Source of the DNA: UBA1672 sp051967755
Lineage (GTDB): Bacteria; Pseudomonadota; Alphaproteobacteria; Micavibrionales; Micavibrionaceae
Length of the DNA stretch: 64,000 nucleotides
Assembly (NCBI GenBank): GCA_051967755.1
Contig: JBQDYD010000002.1
Location: 310,001-374,000, forward strand
Direction: 5' to 3'
Position 1 is the stretch's first letter, and each line of letters begins with the position of its first letter. Positions 13,676 through 22,840 of this stretch are shown here, one piece after another. Both the position numbers and the translations under genes were made by a program. A model generated the notes under the pieces. That model was not told the origin of the DNA. It saw nothing but the letters and a program-made list of their open reading frames with translations, and searched no databases.

Positions 13676-13704
13676 TTGACGGATAAGAATCAATACCCTA
13701 TATT
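13676..13704 (+). promoter_or_regulatory. Strong promoter (P1) of the rpsL-rpsG-fusA-tuf-S10 run
   Basis: TTGACG (13676-13681) and TATATT (13699-13704) are spaced by exactly 17 bases, which is close to ideal. It is the first strong promoter facing the ribosomal run and leaves a leader of about 220 bases before rpsL. Confidence 0.75.
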
Positions 13705-13858
13705 CCGCGCCACAATGATGGGCGTCCCGAATGATTTTTATTAAATAGTACGGGCGTGCAACATCCGAAATAAACGAGCTTTGGTTCACTTTTATTAGCG
13801 TGGTACAAAACTCTCGGATGCTCTGCGGAAAATATATCACCTCAAGCACGATTTGTGT

Positions 13859-13888
13859 TTGACATGATATGCAAATCCGCGCTAAATG
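13859..13888 (+). promoter_or_regulatory. Possible second promoter (P2) of rpsL
   Basis: A perfect TTGACA (13859-13864) is followed after 18 bases by TAAATG (13883-13888), about 40 bases before the rpsL ATG. The -10 element is weaker than that of P1, so this may be secondary or chance. Confidence 0.4.
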
Positions 13889-13933
13889 CCTCCATCTTTT
13901 TGAATTGAGATTATTTTAAAGAAGGTTTGATAA

Positions 13934-14305
13934 ATGCCAACCATTCAACAACTGATCCGCAAGCCTAGAAAAAGGGTTGTGAAAGCGAAGAAAAACAGAG
14001 CGCTGAAAAGCAATCCTCAACGTCGTGGTGTATGTACGCGTGTGTATACGACTACGCCAAAGAAACCGAACTCAGCTTTACGTAAGGTTGCTAAGGTTCG
14101 TTTGACTACAGGTATTGAAGTCATTTGTTACATCCCTGGTGAGGGGCATAACCTTCAGGAGCACTCAGTTGTTCTTGTGCGTGGTGGTCGTGTAAAAGAC
14201 TTGCCTGGTGTGCGCTATACAATTATTCGCGGTACTCTGGATACTCAGGGTGTTAAAGATCGTAAACAGTCACGTTCACGCTACGGCGCGAAACGTCCGA
14301 AATAA
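13934..14305 (+). CDS. rpsL: 30S ribosomal protein S12
   Basis: This 123-residue protein is a standard S12. The decoding-centre loop reads TTPKKPNSALRKVAKVRL, with the wild-type lysine pair that gives streptomycin sensitivity, and the second loop reads GRVKDLPGVRY. AAAGAAGG stands before the ATG. rpsG follows after 12 bases. Confidence 0.99.
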   Translation: MPTIQQLIRKPRKRVVKAKKNRALKSNPQRRGVCTRVYTTTPKKPNSALRKVAKVRLTTGIEVICYIPGEGHNLQEHSVVLVRGGRVKDLPGVRYTIIRGTLDTQGVKDRKQSRSRYGAKRPK

Positions 14306-14317
14306 GAGGTACTAAAT

Positions 14318-14845
14318 ATGTCACGTCGTCGTAGAGCAGATAAACGCGTTATTTTACCGGATCCGAAATTTGCGGATTTGGTGCTTTCTAAGTTCATCAA
14401 CAACATTATGTTGGATGGTAAGAAGTCAACTGCAGAGGGTATCGTATACGGTGCTATCGAGATTCTTGATGGTAAGAAGCCTGTGAATGATGACAAGTCA
14501 GAGGGCGGTGAAGCTTCTGATGTTGCTGTGAATTCAAAGAGCGTAGGTTTGGGTTTGTTCCATTCTGCTCTTAAAAACGTGAAGCCACGTCTTGAGGTTC
14601 GTTCTCGCCGTGTTGGTGGTGCGACATATCAGGTTCCTGTTGAGGTTCGTCATGATCGCGCTGTTGCTCTTGCGATGCGTTGGTTGATTGATGCAGCGCG
14701 TAAGCGTGGTGAGAACACTATGCGTGATCGTTTGGCGGCAGAGCTTTATGATGCTGCAAATGATCGTGGTTCTGCGGTTAAGAAGCGTGATGACACGCAC
14801 AAGATGGCTGAGGCAAATAAGGCCTTCGCTCATTACCGCTGGTAA
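14318..14845 (+). CDS. rpsG: 30S ribosomal protein S7, with internal insertion
   Basis: The product is 175 residues against the usual 156. Both ends match S7 (MSRRRRADKR at the start, HKMAEANKAFAHYRW at the end), and the core VRSRRVGGATYQVPVEVR is intact. The extra length is an insertion of about 20 residues near positions 50-72, rich in Asp, Glu, Gly and Ser (NDDKSEGGEASDVAVNSKS). It replaces the short loop in the all-helical body. Confidence 0.97.
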   Translation: MSRRRRADKRVILPDPKFADLVLSKFINNIMLDGKKSTAEGIVYGAIEILDGKKPVNDDKSEGGEASDVAVNSKSVGLGLFHSALKNVKPRLEVRSRRVGGATYQVPVEVRHDRAVALAMRWLIDAARKRGENTMRDRLAAELYDAANDRGSAVKKRDDTHKMAEANKAFAHYRW

Positions 14846-14887
14846 TAAATACGGATTAAGAGATTTAGAAGATAAGGAAAACGGATT

Positions 14888-16996
14888 ATGGCACGCGAAC
14901 ACGCTATTGAAAATTATCGTAACTTTGGGATTATGGCGCACATTGATGCGGGTAAGACCACAACAACTGAGCGTATTCTTTTTTACTCTGGTAAGTCACA
15001 CAAGATCGGTGAAGTGCATGATGGTGCTGCGACTATGGACTGGATGGAGCAGGAGCAGGAGCGTGGTATTACAATCACCTCAGCTGCGACAACAACATTC
15101 TGGGATGCTCCTAAAGATGGTCCGTATAATGGTGAGCGTTTCCGTCTAAACATCATTGACACACCGGGTCACGTTGACTTCACAATTGAAGTTGAGCGTT
15201 CATTGCGTGTTCTTGATGGTGCGATTGCTGTTTTTGATGCGAATGCTGGTGTTGAGCCTCAGACTGAAACTGTTTGGCGTCAGGCTGATAAGTATCAGGT
15301 TCCACGTATGTGTTTCGTTAACAAAATGGATAAAATCGGCGCGGACTTCTACAACACTGTAGATATGATCGTTGATCGTCTGGGTGCTGTTCCTTGTGTT
15401 ATCCAACTTCCTATCGGTGCTGAGAGTGACTACGCAGGTCACATTGATCTTGTGCGTATGAAGGCGATTGTTTGGGATGGTGAGCAGTTGGGTGCAACTT
15501 TCTCAGAGCAAGAGATTCCTGCTGATCTGGCTGATAAGGCTGCTGAATACCGTGAAAAGCTAGTTGAGCTTGCGGTTGAGCAAGATGATGATGCAATGGA
15601 AGCGTATCTGGAAGGTAATGAGCCTGATGAAAAGACATTAAAGGCGTGTATCCGTAAGGGAACTATCGGTAACGTGTTTGTTCCTGTTATGTGTGGTACA
15701 GCGTTTAAGAACAAAGGTGTTCAGCCAATGTTGGATGCTGTTGTTGAATACCTTCCTTCACCACTTGATATTGGTGAAACAAAAGGTTTGAAGGTTGACT
15801 CTGATGAGGAAGAAAACCGCCAACCTGATGATGATGCGCCGTTCTCTGCGCTTGCATTTAAAATTATGAACGACCCGTTTGTTGGTTCTTTGACATTCGC
15901 ACGTATCTACTCAGGTACAATCGAGTCAGGTTCTTACGTTAAGAACTCAGTTAAGGACAAGCGTGAGCGTGTTGGTCGTATGTTGTTGATGCACTCAAAT
16001 GATCGTGAAGAGCTGTCAGTGGCGCATGCCGGTGATATCGTTGCGTTCGTTGGTATGAAGGATACAACAACAGGTGATACTCTATGTGATATGCAGGCAC
16101 CGGTTGTGCTTGAGCGTATGGAATTCCCTGAGCCGGTTATTGAGATCGCGATTGAGCCAAAAACAAAGGCTGACCAAGAGAAGATGTCTACAGCGCTACA
16201 GCGTTTGGCTGCTGAAGATCCATCGTTCCAGGTTTCTGTTGATCATGAATCAGGTCAAACGATTATGCGTGGTATGGGTGAGCTTCACTTGGATATTCTT
16301 GTTGATCGTATGAAGCGTGAATTTAAAGTCGAAGCGAATATTGGTGCGCCGCAGGTTGCTTACCGTGAAACAATCACGAAGCCTGCTGACATCAGCTACA
16401 CACACAAAAAGCAGACTGGTGGTTCTGGTCAGTTCGCTAAAATCGACCTTACATTTGAGCCGGGCGAGCCGGGTTCAGGTTTCGTATTCGAAGACACGAT
16501 TGTCGGTGGTAACGTTCCTAAGGAATATATCCCGGGTGTTAATAAAGGTCTGGAGATGGCCAAGGAAACAGGTATTATTGCCGGCTTCCCTGTGTTGGAC
16601 TTCAAAGTTACATTGACTGACGGTGCGTATCACGATGTTGACTCATCTGTTATGGCGTTTGAAATCGCTGCTAAGGCAGCATTCAAAGAGGGTATGGCTA
16701 AGGCCGGCGCTCAGTTGCTTGAGCCGATGATGAAGGTTGAGGTTGTTACTCCTGAAGATTACATGGGCGATATCATTGGTGACTTGAACTCACGTCGTGG
16801 TCAGGTTGCCTCAATGGATGATCGCGGTAATGCGAAAGTGATTACAGCAATGGTTCCGCTAGCGAATATGTTCGGTTACATCAATACATTGCGTTCTATG
16901 TCTCAAGGACGTGCGCAATATACGATGCAGTTTGATCATTATGAGCCGGTACCTGCACAGATTGCAGCAGAAGTTAAAGAAAGTTTAGGTGCTTAA
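14888..16996 (+). CDS. fusA: Elongation factor G
   Basis: The 702-residue protein is full length. It has the G1 loop AHIDAGKTT (residues 17-25), the switch II DTPGHVDF, and NKMD for guanine recognition, followed by domains II to V. EF-G drives ribosome translocation. It lies in the usual str order, with rpsG upstream and tuf 33 bases downstream. Confidence 0.99.
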   Translation: MAREHAIENYRNFGIMAHIDAGKTTTTERILFYSGKSHKIGEVHDGAATMDWMEQEQERGITITSAATTTFWDAPKDGPYNGERFRLNIIDTPGHVDFTIEVERSLRVLDGAIAVFDANAGVEPQTETVWRQADKYQVPRMCFVNKMDKIGADFYNTVDMIVDRLGAVPCVIQLPIGAESDYAGHIDLVRMKAIVWDGEQLGATFSEQEIPADLADKAAEYREKLVELAVEQDDDAMEAYLEGNEPDEKTLKACIRKGTIGNVFVPVMCGTAFKNKGVQPMLDAVVEYLPSPLDIGETKGLKVDSDEEENRQPDDDAPFSALAFKIMNDPFVGSLTFARIYSGTIESGSYVKNSVKDKRERVGRMLLMHSNDREELSVAHAGDIVAFVGMKDTTTGDTLCDMQAPVVLERMEFPEPVIEIAIEPKTKADQEKMSTALQRLAAEDPSFQVSVDHESGQTIMRGMGELHLDILVDRMKREFKVEANIGAPQVAYRETITKPADISYTHKKQTGGSGQFAKIDLTFEPGEPGSGFVFEDTIVGGNVPKEYIPGVNKGLEMAKETGIIAGFPVLDFKVTLTDGAYHDVDSSVMAFEIAAKAAFKEGMAKAGAQLLEPMMKVEVVTPEDYMGDIIGDLNSRRGQVASMDDRGNAKVITAMVPLANMFGYINTLRSMSQGRAQYTMQFDHYEPVPAQIAAEVKESLGA

Positions 16997-17029
16997 TAGC
17001 ATTAAGATTTAGAAGGAAAGGACTAGAAA

Positions 17030-18208
17030 ATGTCGAAGGAAAAGTTTGAGCGGACCAAGCCGCATTGTAACATCGGAACAGTAGGTCACGTTGACCATGG
17101 TAAGACGACGCTAACAGCGGCGATTACGAAATATTTCGGTGATTTTAAAGATTACGACCAGATTGATGGTGCACCAGAAGAGAAGGCTCGTGGTATCACG
17201 ATCTCTACAGCGCACGTTGAATATGAGACAGAGAACCGTCACTACGCACACGTAGACTGCCCGGGTCACGCTGACTATGTTAAGAACATGATCACAGGTG
17301 CTGCGCAGATGGATGGAGCTATCCTTGTTGTTAACGCAGCGGACGGCCCGATGCCACAGACACGTGAGCACATCCTGCTTGCACGTCAGGTTGGTGTTCC
17401 TGCTCTTGTTGTATTCATGAACAAAGTCGATCAGGTTGATGATGAAGAGCTTTTGGAGCTTGTTGAGATGGAAATCCGCGAACTTCTTTCATCATATGAA
17501 TTCCCTGGTGATGATATTCCGATTGTTGCAGGTTCAGCGCTAGCAGCTCTTGAAGGTCGTGACCCTGAGATTGGTGAGAACAAGATCAAGGAATTGATGG
17601 AAGCAGTTGATTCATACATCCCTCAGCCAGAGCGTGATGTTGACAAAGACTTCTTGATGCCTGTTGAAGATGTGTTCTCGATTTCAGGTCGTGGTACAGT
17701 TGCAACCGGTCGTATCGAGTCAGGTGTATTGAACGTAAACGATGAAATTGAAATCGTTGGTATCAAGGACACAACAAAGACTGTATGTACAGGTGTTGAA
17801 ATGTTCCGTAAGCTTTTGGATCGCGGTGAAGCAGGCGACAATATTGGTGCGCTACTTCGTGGTACAAAGCGTGAAGACATTGAGCGCGGTCAGGTTCTAT
17901 GTAAGCCTGGTTCAATCACACCACACACAAAGTTTACAGCCGAAGCTTACATTCTTTCAAAGGATGAGGGTGGCCGTCACACACCATTCTTTACAAACTA
18001 CCGTCCACAGTTCTACTTCAGAACAACAGACGTAACAGGTGAAGTGACATTGCCAAGCGGTACAGAAATGGTGATGCCAGGTGATAACATCACAGGTATG
18101 GAAGTAACATTGATTGCTCCGATTGCGATGAACGAAGGTCTTCGTTTCGCGATCCGCGAAGGTGGCCGTACAGTCGGTGCCGGTGTTGTTTCTAAAATCG
18201 TCGAATAA
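17030..18208 (+). CDS. tuf: Elongation factor Tu
   Basis: The 392-residue product carries GHVDHGKT (residues 18-25), DCPGHADY and NKVD, plus the two C-terminal beta-barrel domains ending in GRTVGAGVVSKIVE. EF-Tu brings aminoacyl-tRNA to the ribosome. It is transcribed with fusA upstream and rpsJ downstream. It is the only tuf copy in this window. Confidence 0.99.
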   Translation: MSKEKFERTKPHCNIGTVGHVDHGKTTLTAAITKYFGDFKDYDQIDGAPEEKARGITISTAHVEYETENRHYAHVDCPGHADYVKNMITGAAQMDGAILVVNAADGPMPQTREHILLARQVGVPALVVFMNKVDQVDDEELLELVEMEIRELLSSYEFPGDDIPIVAGSALAALEGRDPEIGENKIKELMEAVDSYIPQPERDVDKDFLMPVEDVFSISGRGTVATGRIESGVLNVNDEIEIVGIKDTTKTVCTGVEMFRKLLDRGEAGDNIGALLRGTKREDIERGQVLCKPGSITPHTKFTAEAYILSKDEGGRHTPFFTNYRPQFYFRTTDVTGEVTLPSGTEMVMPGDNITGMEVTLIAPIAMNEGLRFAIREGGRTVGAGVVSKIVE

Positions 18209-18236
18209 TTACGTATAGCGAATAGGATATAAGAAA

Positions 18237-18560
18237 ATGGATACGCAAAGTATTAGGATCACACTCAAAGCATTTGATCACCGTATTCTTGATACGGCGG
18301 CTGCTGAAATTGTGAACACAGCGAAACGAACAGGCGCCGGAGTACGTGGTCCTGTACCTTTGCCGAACAGAATAAAGAAATTTTCTGTTATTCGTTCGCC
18401 GCACGTGAACAAAGGCTCTCAGGAGCAGTTCGAGATGCGCACGCACAAACGTCTAATGGATGTTGTTGAGCCAACACCTCAGACAATTGATGCGCTGATG
18501 AAGCTTGATCTACCTGCTGGTGTTGACGTTGAAATTAAAATTGGTCAGATGGCTGCATAA
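18237..18560 (+). CDS. rpsJ: 30S ribosomal protein S10
   Basis: A 107-residue S10 (NusE), a few residues longer at the N-terminus than the E. coli protein. The conserved core RITLKAFDHRILD and the loop SPHVNKGSQEQFEMRTHKR are present. Besides its ribosomal role, S10 pairs with NusB in antitermination. It opens the S10 gene group, 28 bases after tuf. Confidence 0.98.
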   Translation: MDTQSIRITLKAFDHRILDTAAAEIVNTAKRTGAGVRGPVPLPNRIKKFSVIRSPHVNKGSQEQFEMRTHKRLMDVVEPTPQTIDALMKLDLPAGVDVEIKIGQMAA

Positions 18561-18624
18561 ACCATAAGCCGAAATTGACAGACTAAGTTGGCCAAGGTGG
18601 TCAACCTCTGGAAAGGAAAAGAAA

Positions 18625-19407
18625 ATGAGAACTGGATTGATTGCACGAAAAGAAGGCATGAGTCGTATCTTTGATGAGGATGGGCGTCACATTCCTGTGA
18701 CTGTTCTGAAAGTTGATGAGTGTCAGGTCATTGCTGTGCGTAATGAAGAGAAAGACGGCTATGTTGCTGTTCAGCTTGGTGCCGGTAAGGCGAAAGTTAA
18801 GCGCACATCGAAGCAAAATCGTGGGCATTTCGCGAAAGCAAAAGTAGAGCCTAAGAAGAAGCTTGCAGAATTCCGCGTTTCTAACGAAAACATTCTTGAA
18901 GTTGGTGCAGAGTTGGGTGCGAACCACTTTGTTGCCGGTCAATATGTTGACGTGACAGGGACATCAATCGGTAAAGGTTTTGCCGGTGCGATGAAGCGTC
19001 ATAACTTTGGTGGTTTGCGTGCGACGCACGGTGTGTCGATCTCTCACCGTTCACACGGTTCGACAGGTCAGTGTCAAGAGCCGGGCCGCGTTTTCAAAGG
19101 TAAGAAAATGGCCGGTCACATGGGTGCGGAACGTGTTACGACACAAAACCTTGAGATTGTTGGTGTTGATCTTGAAGACAACCTAATTCTTGTTAAAGGT
19201 TCTGTACCTGGTGCAAAGCAGGGTTGGGTTCTTATCAGTGATGCTGTTAAAAAGCCGGCACCTGAAGGTGTTCCATTGCCAGCTGGCTTCAGAGAGTTGC
19301 CAAAGGCAGAAGAGCAGGATGATAACAAGCAAGATGCAGATGCACCTAAAGCAGAAGATCAAGTAGCTGAGCCGGACAATAAGCCGGAAGAAAATAAGGA
19401 AGACTAG
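18625..19407 (+). CDS. rplC: 50S ribosomal protein L3, with acidic C-terminal tail
   Basis: The L3 core is complete (MRTGLIARKEGMSRIF at the start; SHRSHGSTGQCQEPGRVFKG as the loop that reaches the peptidyl transferase centre). The protein is 260 residues because the last 35-40 form an Asp/Glu/Lys/Ala-rich, probably disordered tail (AEEQDDNKQDADAPKAEDQ). GGAAAGGAAAAG precedes the ATG. The stop lies just before the rplD start. Confidence 0.97.
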   Translation: MRTGLIARKEGMSRIFDEDGRHIPVTVLKVDECQVIAVRNEEKDGYVAVQLGAGKAKVKRTSKQNRGHFAKAKVEPKKKLAEFRVSNENILEVGAELGANHFVAGQYVDVTGTSIGKGFAGAMKRHNFGGLRATHGVSISHRSHGSTGQCQEPGRVFKGKKMAGHMGAERVTTQNLEIVGVDLEDNLILVKGSVPGAKQGWVLISDAVKKPAPEGVPLPAGFRELPKAEEQDDNKQDADAPKAEDQVAEPDNKPEENKED

Positions 19408-19409
19408 TG

Positions 19410-20033
19410 ATGAAAGCACAAGTTAAAACATTAGAAAACAAGGCTGCCGGGGAAATTACTCTGGATAAAGCGATCTTCGGTGTTGAGGTTCGTCAGGACA
19501 TTCTACATCGCATGGTGAATTACCAGTTGGCAAAACGCCGCTCAGGTAATCACAAAGTGAAGCAACGCCATGAAGTAAGCGGTACAGGTAAAAAGCCTTG
19601 GGCGCAAAAAGGTACAGGCCGCGCACGTGCGGGTGATCTAAAGCGTAACATCGACCGCGGTGGTGCGACTGTGTTTGGTCCTGTTGTGCGTTCACATGCT
19701 GTTGATCTTCCTAAAAAGGTAAGAAGACTTGCATTGAAAACAGCATTGTCAGTAAAGGCAGCTGAGGGCAAGTTGATTATTTTGGACGAAGCAAAAGCGA
19801 AGTCACACAAGACGAAGCCGATGGCGGATGCACTTGGTGCGTTTGGTATTGATTCTGCTTTGATCGTAGGTGGCGCTGAAATCGATGTGAATTTTGCTCG
19901 CGCAACTGCGAATTTACCACGTATCGATGTAGTGCCTGCACAGGGTGCGAATGTTTATGACATTCTACGCCGTGATGTTTTGGTACTGACAAAAGAAGCA
20001 GTCAATGATTTGACTGAGAAGTTGAAAGGTTAA
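19410..20033 (+). CDS. rplD: 50S ribosomal protein L4
   Basis: The ATG at 19410 gives 207 residues; a GTG three bases earlier is the alternative, but the AAGGA spacing favours the ATG. The conserved extended loop GTGKKPWAQKGTGRARAGD is present. In gamma-proteobacteria L4 also represses the S10 operon; nothing in the sequence proves that here. It is translationally close-coupled to rplC and to rplW (4-base gap). Confidence 0.97.
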   Translation: MKAQVKTLENKAAGEITLDKAIFGVEVRQDILHRMVNYQLAKRRSGNHKVKQRHEVSGTGKKPWAQKGTGRARAGDLKRNIDRGGATVFGPVVRSHAVDLPKKVRRLALKTALSVKAAEGKLIILDEAKAKSHKTKPMADALGAFGIDSALIVGGAEIDVNFARATANLPRIDVVPAQGANVYDILRRDVLVLTKEAVNDLTEKLKG

Positions 20034-20037
20034 GACA

Positions 20038-20352
20038 ATGGCAAAAGCGAAGAAAAAAGAAGCTGCGGAGTGGATGTACGAAATTATCCGTGCGCCGCAC
20101 ATCACAGAAAAAGCAACTTTGGGAAGCCAGTATTCTCAGGTTACTTTCAAAGTGCCGACATCTGCGACAAAGCCTCAGATTAAACAAGCAGTTGAAGTTT
20201 TGTTTGATGTAAAGGTGAAAGCTGTTAATACGCTTATCCAAAAAGGTAAGACTAAGCGTTTTAGAGGTATTGCCGGTCGCCGTGCTGATATGAAAAAAGC
20301 GGTTGTGACATTGGAAGATGGTCAAACAATCGACACAGGCGTTGGTGTTTAA
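20038..20352 (+). CDS. rplW: 50S ribosomal protein L23
   Basis: A 104-residue L23 with the signature region IRAPHITEKATL and the internal segment DVKVKAVNTL. L23 lines the polypeptide exit tunnel and docks trigger factor and SRP. The ATG follows the rplD stop by four bases. Confidence 0.97.
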   Translation: MAKAKKKEAAEWMYEIIRAPHITEKATLGSQYSQVTFKVPTSATKPQIKQAVEVLFDVKVKAVNTLIQKGKTKRFRGIAGRRADMKKAVVTLEDGQTIDTGVGV

Positions 20353-20419
20353 TAATTTTTAGGTTTAATGCAATTATGGTGACCCGCCGATAAAGGGTGT
20401 AAAAAGAAGGAATAAGACA

Positions 20420-21247
20420 ATGGCATTGAAGAAGTTTAACCCGATCACTCCTGGTACACGCCAGCTGATCCAGATCGATAGATCAGATCTTTATAAAGGT
20501 GCGCCAGAGAAAGCGTTAACCGAAGGTTTGAGTAAAACCGGTGGACGTAATAACCACGGTCGTATGACTGCACGTCACAAAGGTGGCGGTCATAAGCGTA
20601 AGTACCGTATTATTGATTGGAAGCGCACAAAGTGGGATGTAGAAGCGACAGTTGAGCGCATTGAATACGATCCTAACCGCACGGCTTTTATTGCTCTTAT
20701 TGAGTATGCAGACGGTGAGAGAGCTTACATCCTTGCGCCACAACGTTTGAAAGTTGGCGATAAAGTTATTGCTGGCGAGAAGACAGACGTTAAGCCCGGT
20801 AACGCGATGAAGCTTAAGAATATGCCTGTTGGTACTATCATCCACAACATTGAGATGAAGCCGGGTAAGGGTGCACAGATGATCCGTTCTGCGGGTACAT
20901 ATGCGCAGCTTGTCGGTCGTGACCAAGGTTATGCTCAGATTAAGCTGGCGTCTGGTGAACTTCGTATTGTTCTTTCAGAATGTATGGCATCTGTTGGTGC
21001 GGTATCAAACCCGGATCATATGAATACAAATATGGGTAAAGCCGGTCGTAATCGTTGGAAGGGTCGTCGTCCACATGTTCGTGGTGTTGTTATGAACCCT
21101 GTTGATCACCCGCATGGTGGTGGTGAAGGTAAATCTTCTGGTGGTCGTAACCCAGTTACACCTTGGGGTGTACCGACAAAAGGTTACAAGACTCGTAAGA
21201 AAAAGAAAGACAGCGATAAGTACATTATTCGCCGTCGTAAGAAGTAA
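20420..21247 (+). CDS. rplB: 50S ribosomal protein L2
   Basis: The 275-residue protein has the full L2 fold, including GGGHKRKYRIIDWKR and the catalytic-region motif MNPVDHPHGGGEG, whose histidine is close to the peptidyl transferase centre. AGAAGGAATAAG precedes the ATG. Confidence 0.99.
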   Translation: MALKKFNPITPGTRQLIQIDRSDLYKGAPEKALTEGLSKTGGRNNHGRMTARHKGGGHKRKYRIIDWKRTKWDVEATVERIEYDPNRTAFIALIEYADGERAYILAPQRLKVGDKVIAGEKTDVKPGNAMKLKNMPVGTIIHNIEMKPGKGAQMIRSAGTYAQLVGRDQGYAQIKLASGELRIVLSECMASVGAVSNPDHMNTNMGKAGRNRWKGRRPHVRGVVMNPVDHPHGGGEGKSSGGRNPVTPWGVPTKGYKTRKKKKDSDKYIIRRRKK

Positions 21248-21267
21248 GGTTTAAAGGAGCATAAGTA

Positions 21268-21543
21268 ATGGCACGTTCAGTATGGAAAGGCCCGTTCGTA
21301 GAAAAAAGTCTTCTTAAGAAGATTGAGAAAGCACGCGCGGAAGGTAAGAACACAGTGATTAAAACATGGTCACGTCGTTCGACAATTTTACCGAACATGA
21401 TCGGTTTGACATTTGGTGTACATAACGGAAAGAAATTCATTCCTGTTCTTGTGACAGACCAAATGATCGGTCATAAACTTGGTGAGTTTGCACCGACACG
21501 TACTTATCCAGGTCATGGTGCGGATAAAAAGGCGAAGAAATAG
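21268..21543 (+). CDS. rpsS: 30S ribosomal protein S19
   Basis: A 91-residue S19 starting MARSVWKGPFVEKSLLKK, with the conserved ITVLPNMIGLTFGVHNGKK-type core (here STILPNMIGLTFGVHNGKK). S19 binds the head of the 30S subunit beside S13. AAAGGAG precedes the ATG. Confidence 0.98.
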   Translation: MARSVWKGPFVEKSLLKKIEKARAEGKNTVIKTWSRRSTILPNMIGLTFGVHNGKKFIPVLVTDQMIGHKLGEFAPTRTYPGHGADKKAKK

Positions 21544-21576
21544 TAATTAGCCGGAAGAGATATAAGGAATAGGAAA

Positions 21577-21954
21577 ATGGGACAGTCTAAAAACCCGAAA
21601 AGAACAAAAGAAAATGAAGCAAGAGCGTTTGCTAAGTATGTGCGCACATCGCCACAGAAGTTGAACCTTTTGGCACGCACTATTCGTGGCAAAAGCGCGT
21701 CTCGTGCTTTAGTTGATCTGGAGTTTTCAAAACGCCGTGTTGCACAAGATGTGCTTAAGCTGTTACAATCTGCCGTCGCGAATGCGGAAAATAATCATGG
21801 TCTTGATGTAGACCGTCTGGTTGTCTCAGAAGCCTATGTCGGTAAAAGCATCACGATGAAACGTTTTCGTGCACGTGCTCGCGGTCGTGGCGCACGTATC
21901 AACAAGACAATTAGCAATATGACAATCGTCGTTAAAGAAGCAGAAGAGGCGTAG
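21577..21954 (+). CDS. rplV: 50S ribosomal protein L22
   Basis: A 125-residue L22 with the beta-hairpin that lines the exit tunnel (SITMKRFRARARGRGARINK). Compared with minimal L22 it has an N-terminal extension of about 15 residues (MGQSKNPKRTKENEARAF). AAGGAATAGG precedes the ATG. Confidence 0.97.
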   Translation: MGQSKNPKRTKENEARAFAKYVRTSPQKLNLLARTIRGKSASRALVDLEFSKRRVAQDVLKLLQSAVANAENNHGLDVDRLVVSEAYVGKSITMKRFRARARGRGARINKTISNMTIVVKEAEEA

Positions 21955-21958
21955 ATTT

Positions 21959-22645
21959 ATGGGACAGAAGATTAATCCAATTGGTTTGAGAGTAGGTATT
22001 AACCGTACATGGGATTCCCGTTGGTACGCTGGCCGTGATTATGCGGACAAGCTTATCGATGATTTGAAATTGCGTGAATATGTTCAAACTCACCTAAAAG
22101 CAGCCGGTATCAGTAAAGTGATTATCGAGCGTGCAGCGAAATCAACCAAGGTAACAGTGCACACTGCGCGTCCTGGCGTGATTATCGGTAAAAAAGGTGC
22201 AGACATTGAAAAATTACGTCAGCAGCTATCACGCCGTGCCGGTGGTGAGGTTAGCCTTAACATTGTTGAAGTCCGTAAGCCTGAAGTTGATGCACAACTG
22301 GTTGCAGAAGGTGTAGCACAACAGCTTGAGCGTCGTGTTTCATTCCGTCGCGCAATGAAACGTGCGGTTCAAAATTCTATGCGCTTTGGTGCACAAGGTA
22401 TTCGTATCAACGTGTCAGGTCGCTTAGGTGGTGCAGATATCGCGCGTACTGAATGGTATCGTGAAGGTCGTGTGCCTCTACATACTCTGCGTGCTGATGT
22501 TGATTATGGAACAGCCGAAGCGTTGACAACATACGGTATTATCGGTGTTAAAATCTGGCTTTATAAAGGCGACATCATGGAGAATGATCCGATGGCTCGT
22601 GATAAGCGTCAGTCAGAAGCACAGGGCGGAATGCCACGTAATTAA
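21959..22645 (+). CDS. rpsC: 30S ribosomal protein S3
   Basis: A 228-residue S3 with MGQKINPIGLRVGI at the N-terminus and the KH-domain loop RPGVIIGKKGADIEKLR. It begins four bases after rplV. The gene is followed by an unusual 195-base untranslated gap before rplP. Confidence 0.98.
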   Translation: MGQKINPIGLRVGINRTWDSRWYAGRDYADKLIDDLKLREYVQTHLKAAGISKVIIERAAKSTKVTVHTARPGVIIGKKGADIEKLRQQLSRRAGGEVSLNIVEVRKPEVDAQLVAEGVAQQLERRVSFRRAMKRAVQNSMRFGAQGIRINVSGRLGGADIARTEWYREGRVPLHTLRADVDYGTAEALTTYGIIGVKIWLYKGDIMENDPMARDKRQSEAQGGMPRN

Positions 22646-22840
22646 AGTTTTTTTAAAAATCCGGCGAAAAAAGCTGGATTTTTAAATAAAAGTGCGATAA
22701 GGTCGCGCGAAATTTAGATATAGCTTTATTTGAAGCGCCATATGGGAACTAGAGTTCTAAGAGCTAAAAGTCCATGTGAACGAAATTTTTTTATGCTCGG
22801 AACTGTGTGAAGAGCAAATAAACGAAAGACGGAAGAAGAC
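22646..22840 (+). promoter_or_regulatory. Unusual rpsC-rplP spacer with strong hairpin
   Basis: AAAAATCCGGC (22655-22665) and GCTGGATTTTT (22673-22683) form an 11-base-pair stem with one wobble and a GAAAAAA loop, immediately after rpsC. The A-tract and T-tract arms make it terminator-like in either direction. The remaining 150 bases contain no clear promoter or gene. rpsC and rplP are normally only a few bases apart, so this is an interruption of the operon. Confidence 0.6.

Larger units (their letters stand above)
13579..13933 (+). other. Intergenic region with rpsL operon promoters and long leader
   Basis: This 355-base gap separates the divergent membrane-protein gene from rpsL. It holds two sigma-70-like promoters facing rpsL (listed separately). 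Between them lie about 150 bases of untranslated leader with short inverted segments such as GGGCGT...CGGGCG. No open frame here looks like a gene. Confidence 0.6.
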
